Shown here: positions 63,659 to 64,000 of the stretch, one piece after another
Position numbering within the stretch: the stretch's first letter is position 1
Layout of the letters: the number at the start of each line of letters is the position of its first letter
Made by a program: the position numbers and the translations under genes
Assembly (NCBI GenBank): GCA_963735005.1
Contig: CAVTJA010000010.1
Location: 434,001 to 498,000, forward strand
Reading direction: 5' to 3'
DNA from: WTKG01 sp963735005
GTDB taxonomy: Bacteria > Actinomycetota > Actinomycetes > Actinomycetales > Demequinaceae
Length of the DNA: 64,000 nt
The notes under the pieces: model-generated
Told to the model about the DNA's origin: nothing
Database searches by the model: none
The model's input: the letters and a program-made list of their open reading frames with translations, nothing else

Positions 63659-64000
63659 CTAGCCGCCGGACTCCAGCGCGCCAACCGCCGCGTCAATGAT
63701 CCGGTCCCGCGTGGCGTCGTCCATATCCGCCTTGCCGGGGTTGAGCATCAGCCAGCCATCGAAGGCGCCGTGGAGCGCGCCGAACGCGGCGCTAACGCGC
63801 ATCACGACGTCGGGCGGCGCCTTGGCCGGATCCTTGACGCCCGCGAGGCCGGCGACAAGCACGCCCGCAGCCTGCTGCGGCAGGCCCGACTTCTCCATCG
63901 CAGAGCGAAGTTCGAACGTGGCGCGCGAGTCGGTCATGAGCGATGCCATGTCGGCGCCGGAGGTGATGAGCGTGGCGACCATGTCCGTCAAGAACGCGCG
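63659..64000 (-). CDS. C-terminal part of a probable TetR-family regulator (partial)
   Basis: The frame runs off the right edge, giving about 113 residues: RAFLTDMVATLITSGADMASL... to ALESGG. All-helical, with the shape of a TetR ligand domain (MRVSAAFGALHGAFDGWLML). The DNA-binding half lies outside the window. The stop is 9 bases from the convergent LtrA stop. Confidence 0.55.
   Translation of the reverse strand, partial: RAFLTDMVATLITSGADMASLMTDSRATFELRSAMEKSGLPQQAAGVLVAGLAGVKDPAKAPPDVVMRVSAAFGALHGAFDGWLMLNPGKADMDDATRDRIIDAAVGALESGG

Overview
The window is high-GC DNA from an actinobacterium. GTG starts, ATGA/GTGA gene junctions, a SigE-like sigma factor, a ppk1-mutT1 pair, WYL, IclR and PaaX regulators, dodecin and a DMI1/CASTOR-type channel all fit Actinomycetota. 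A free-living soil or plant-litter member of Micrococcales is my best guess, at low confidence. About 70 genes cover nearly all of the sequence. The only gene-free stretch above 300 bases is 12436-12847, which holds a terminator-like hairpin, a multi-hairpin element and three copies of a 72-bp repeat. I see one tRNA (Lys, UUU), and no rRNA, CRISPR array, insertion sequence or prophage.

Layout. 1-13.9 kb: an APC permease (frameshifted), a sigma factor with its membrane partner, a PAP2 phosphatase, a DMI1-like channel, an ABC drug exporter, dodecin, ppk1-mutT1 and msrB. 14-24.3 kb: four paralogous exported proteins sharing a WFLV motif and cysteine pairs, interleaved with a GH114-like hydrolase, TetR, azlCD, DUF1003, aldo/keto reductase, a DUF4440-like protein and a Pr6Pr-like membrane protein.

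24.3-42.7 kb is an aromatic-acid catabolic island. Minus-strand pcaHGBDC and pcaIJF-pcaR encode the protocatechuate branch of the beta-ketoadipate pathway. A divergent pobR-pobA pair makes protocatechuate from 4-hydroxybenzoate. A MarR-controlled SDR/amidohydrolase/MaoC/CoA-ligase operon matches the known Rhodococcus cou pathway (p-hydroxycinnamates to hydroxybenzoates). A PaaX-family regulator and an NMT1-type ABC importer follow. Several palindromes in the control regions look like operators, including a 17-bp palindrome found in front of both pobR and pobA.

42.9-45.9 kb: tRNA-Lys, an epoxide-hydrolase-like enzyme divergent from a WYL regulator with a clear palindrome between them, and an NAD(P)-binding protein. 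46-55.1 kb: a surface-glycan locus with a GT2, gmd, fcl (frameshifted), a GT61 and three tandem sulfotransferase-like paralogues. 55.2-64 kb: a second azlCD pair, a VanZ-like protein, pxpABC 5-oxoprolinase, an LppM-like lipoprotein, an NAD-kinase-like protein with an altered GGDG motif, an SPFH protein, an LtrA-like membrane protein and the end of a TetR-like regulator.

Six otherwise normal genes carry apparent single-base indels (five +1, one -1), mostly in G/C runs. This pattern suggests residual sequencing error more than true gene decay.
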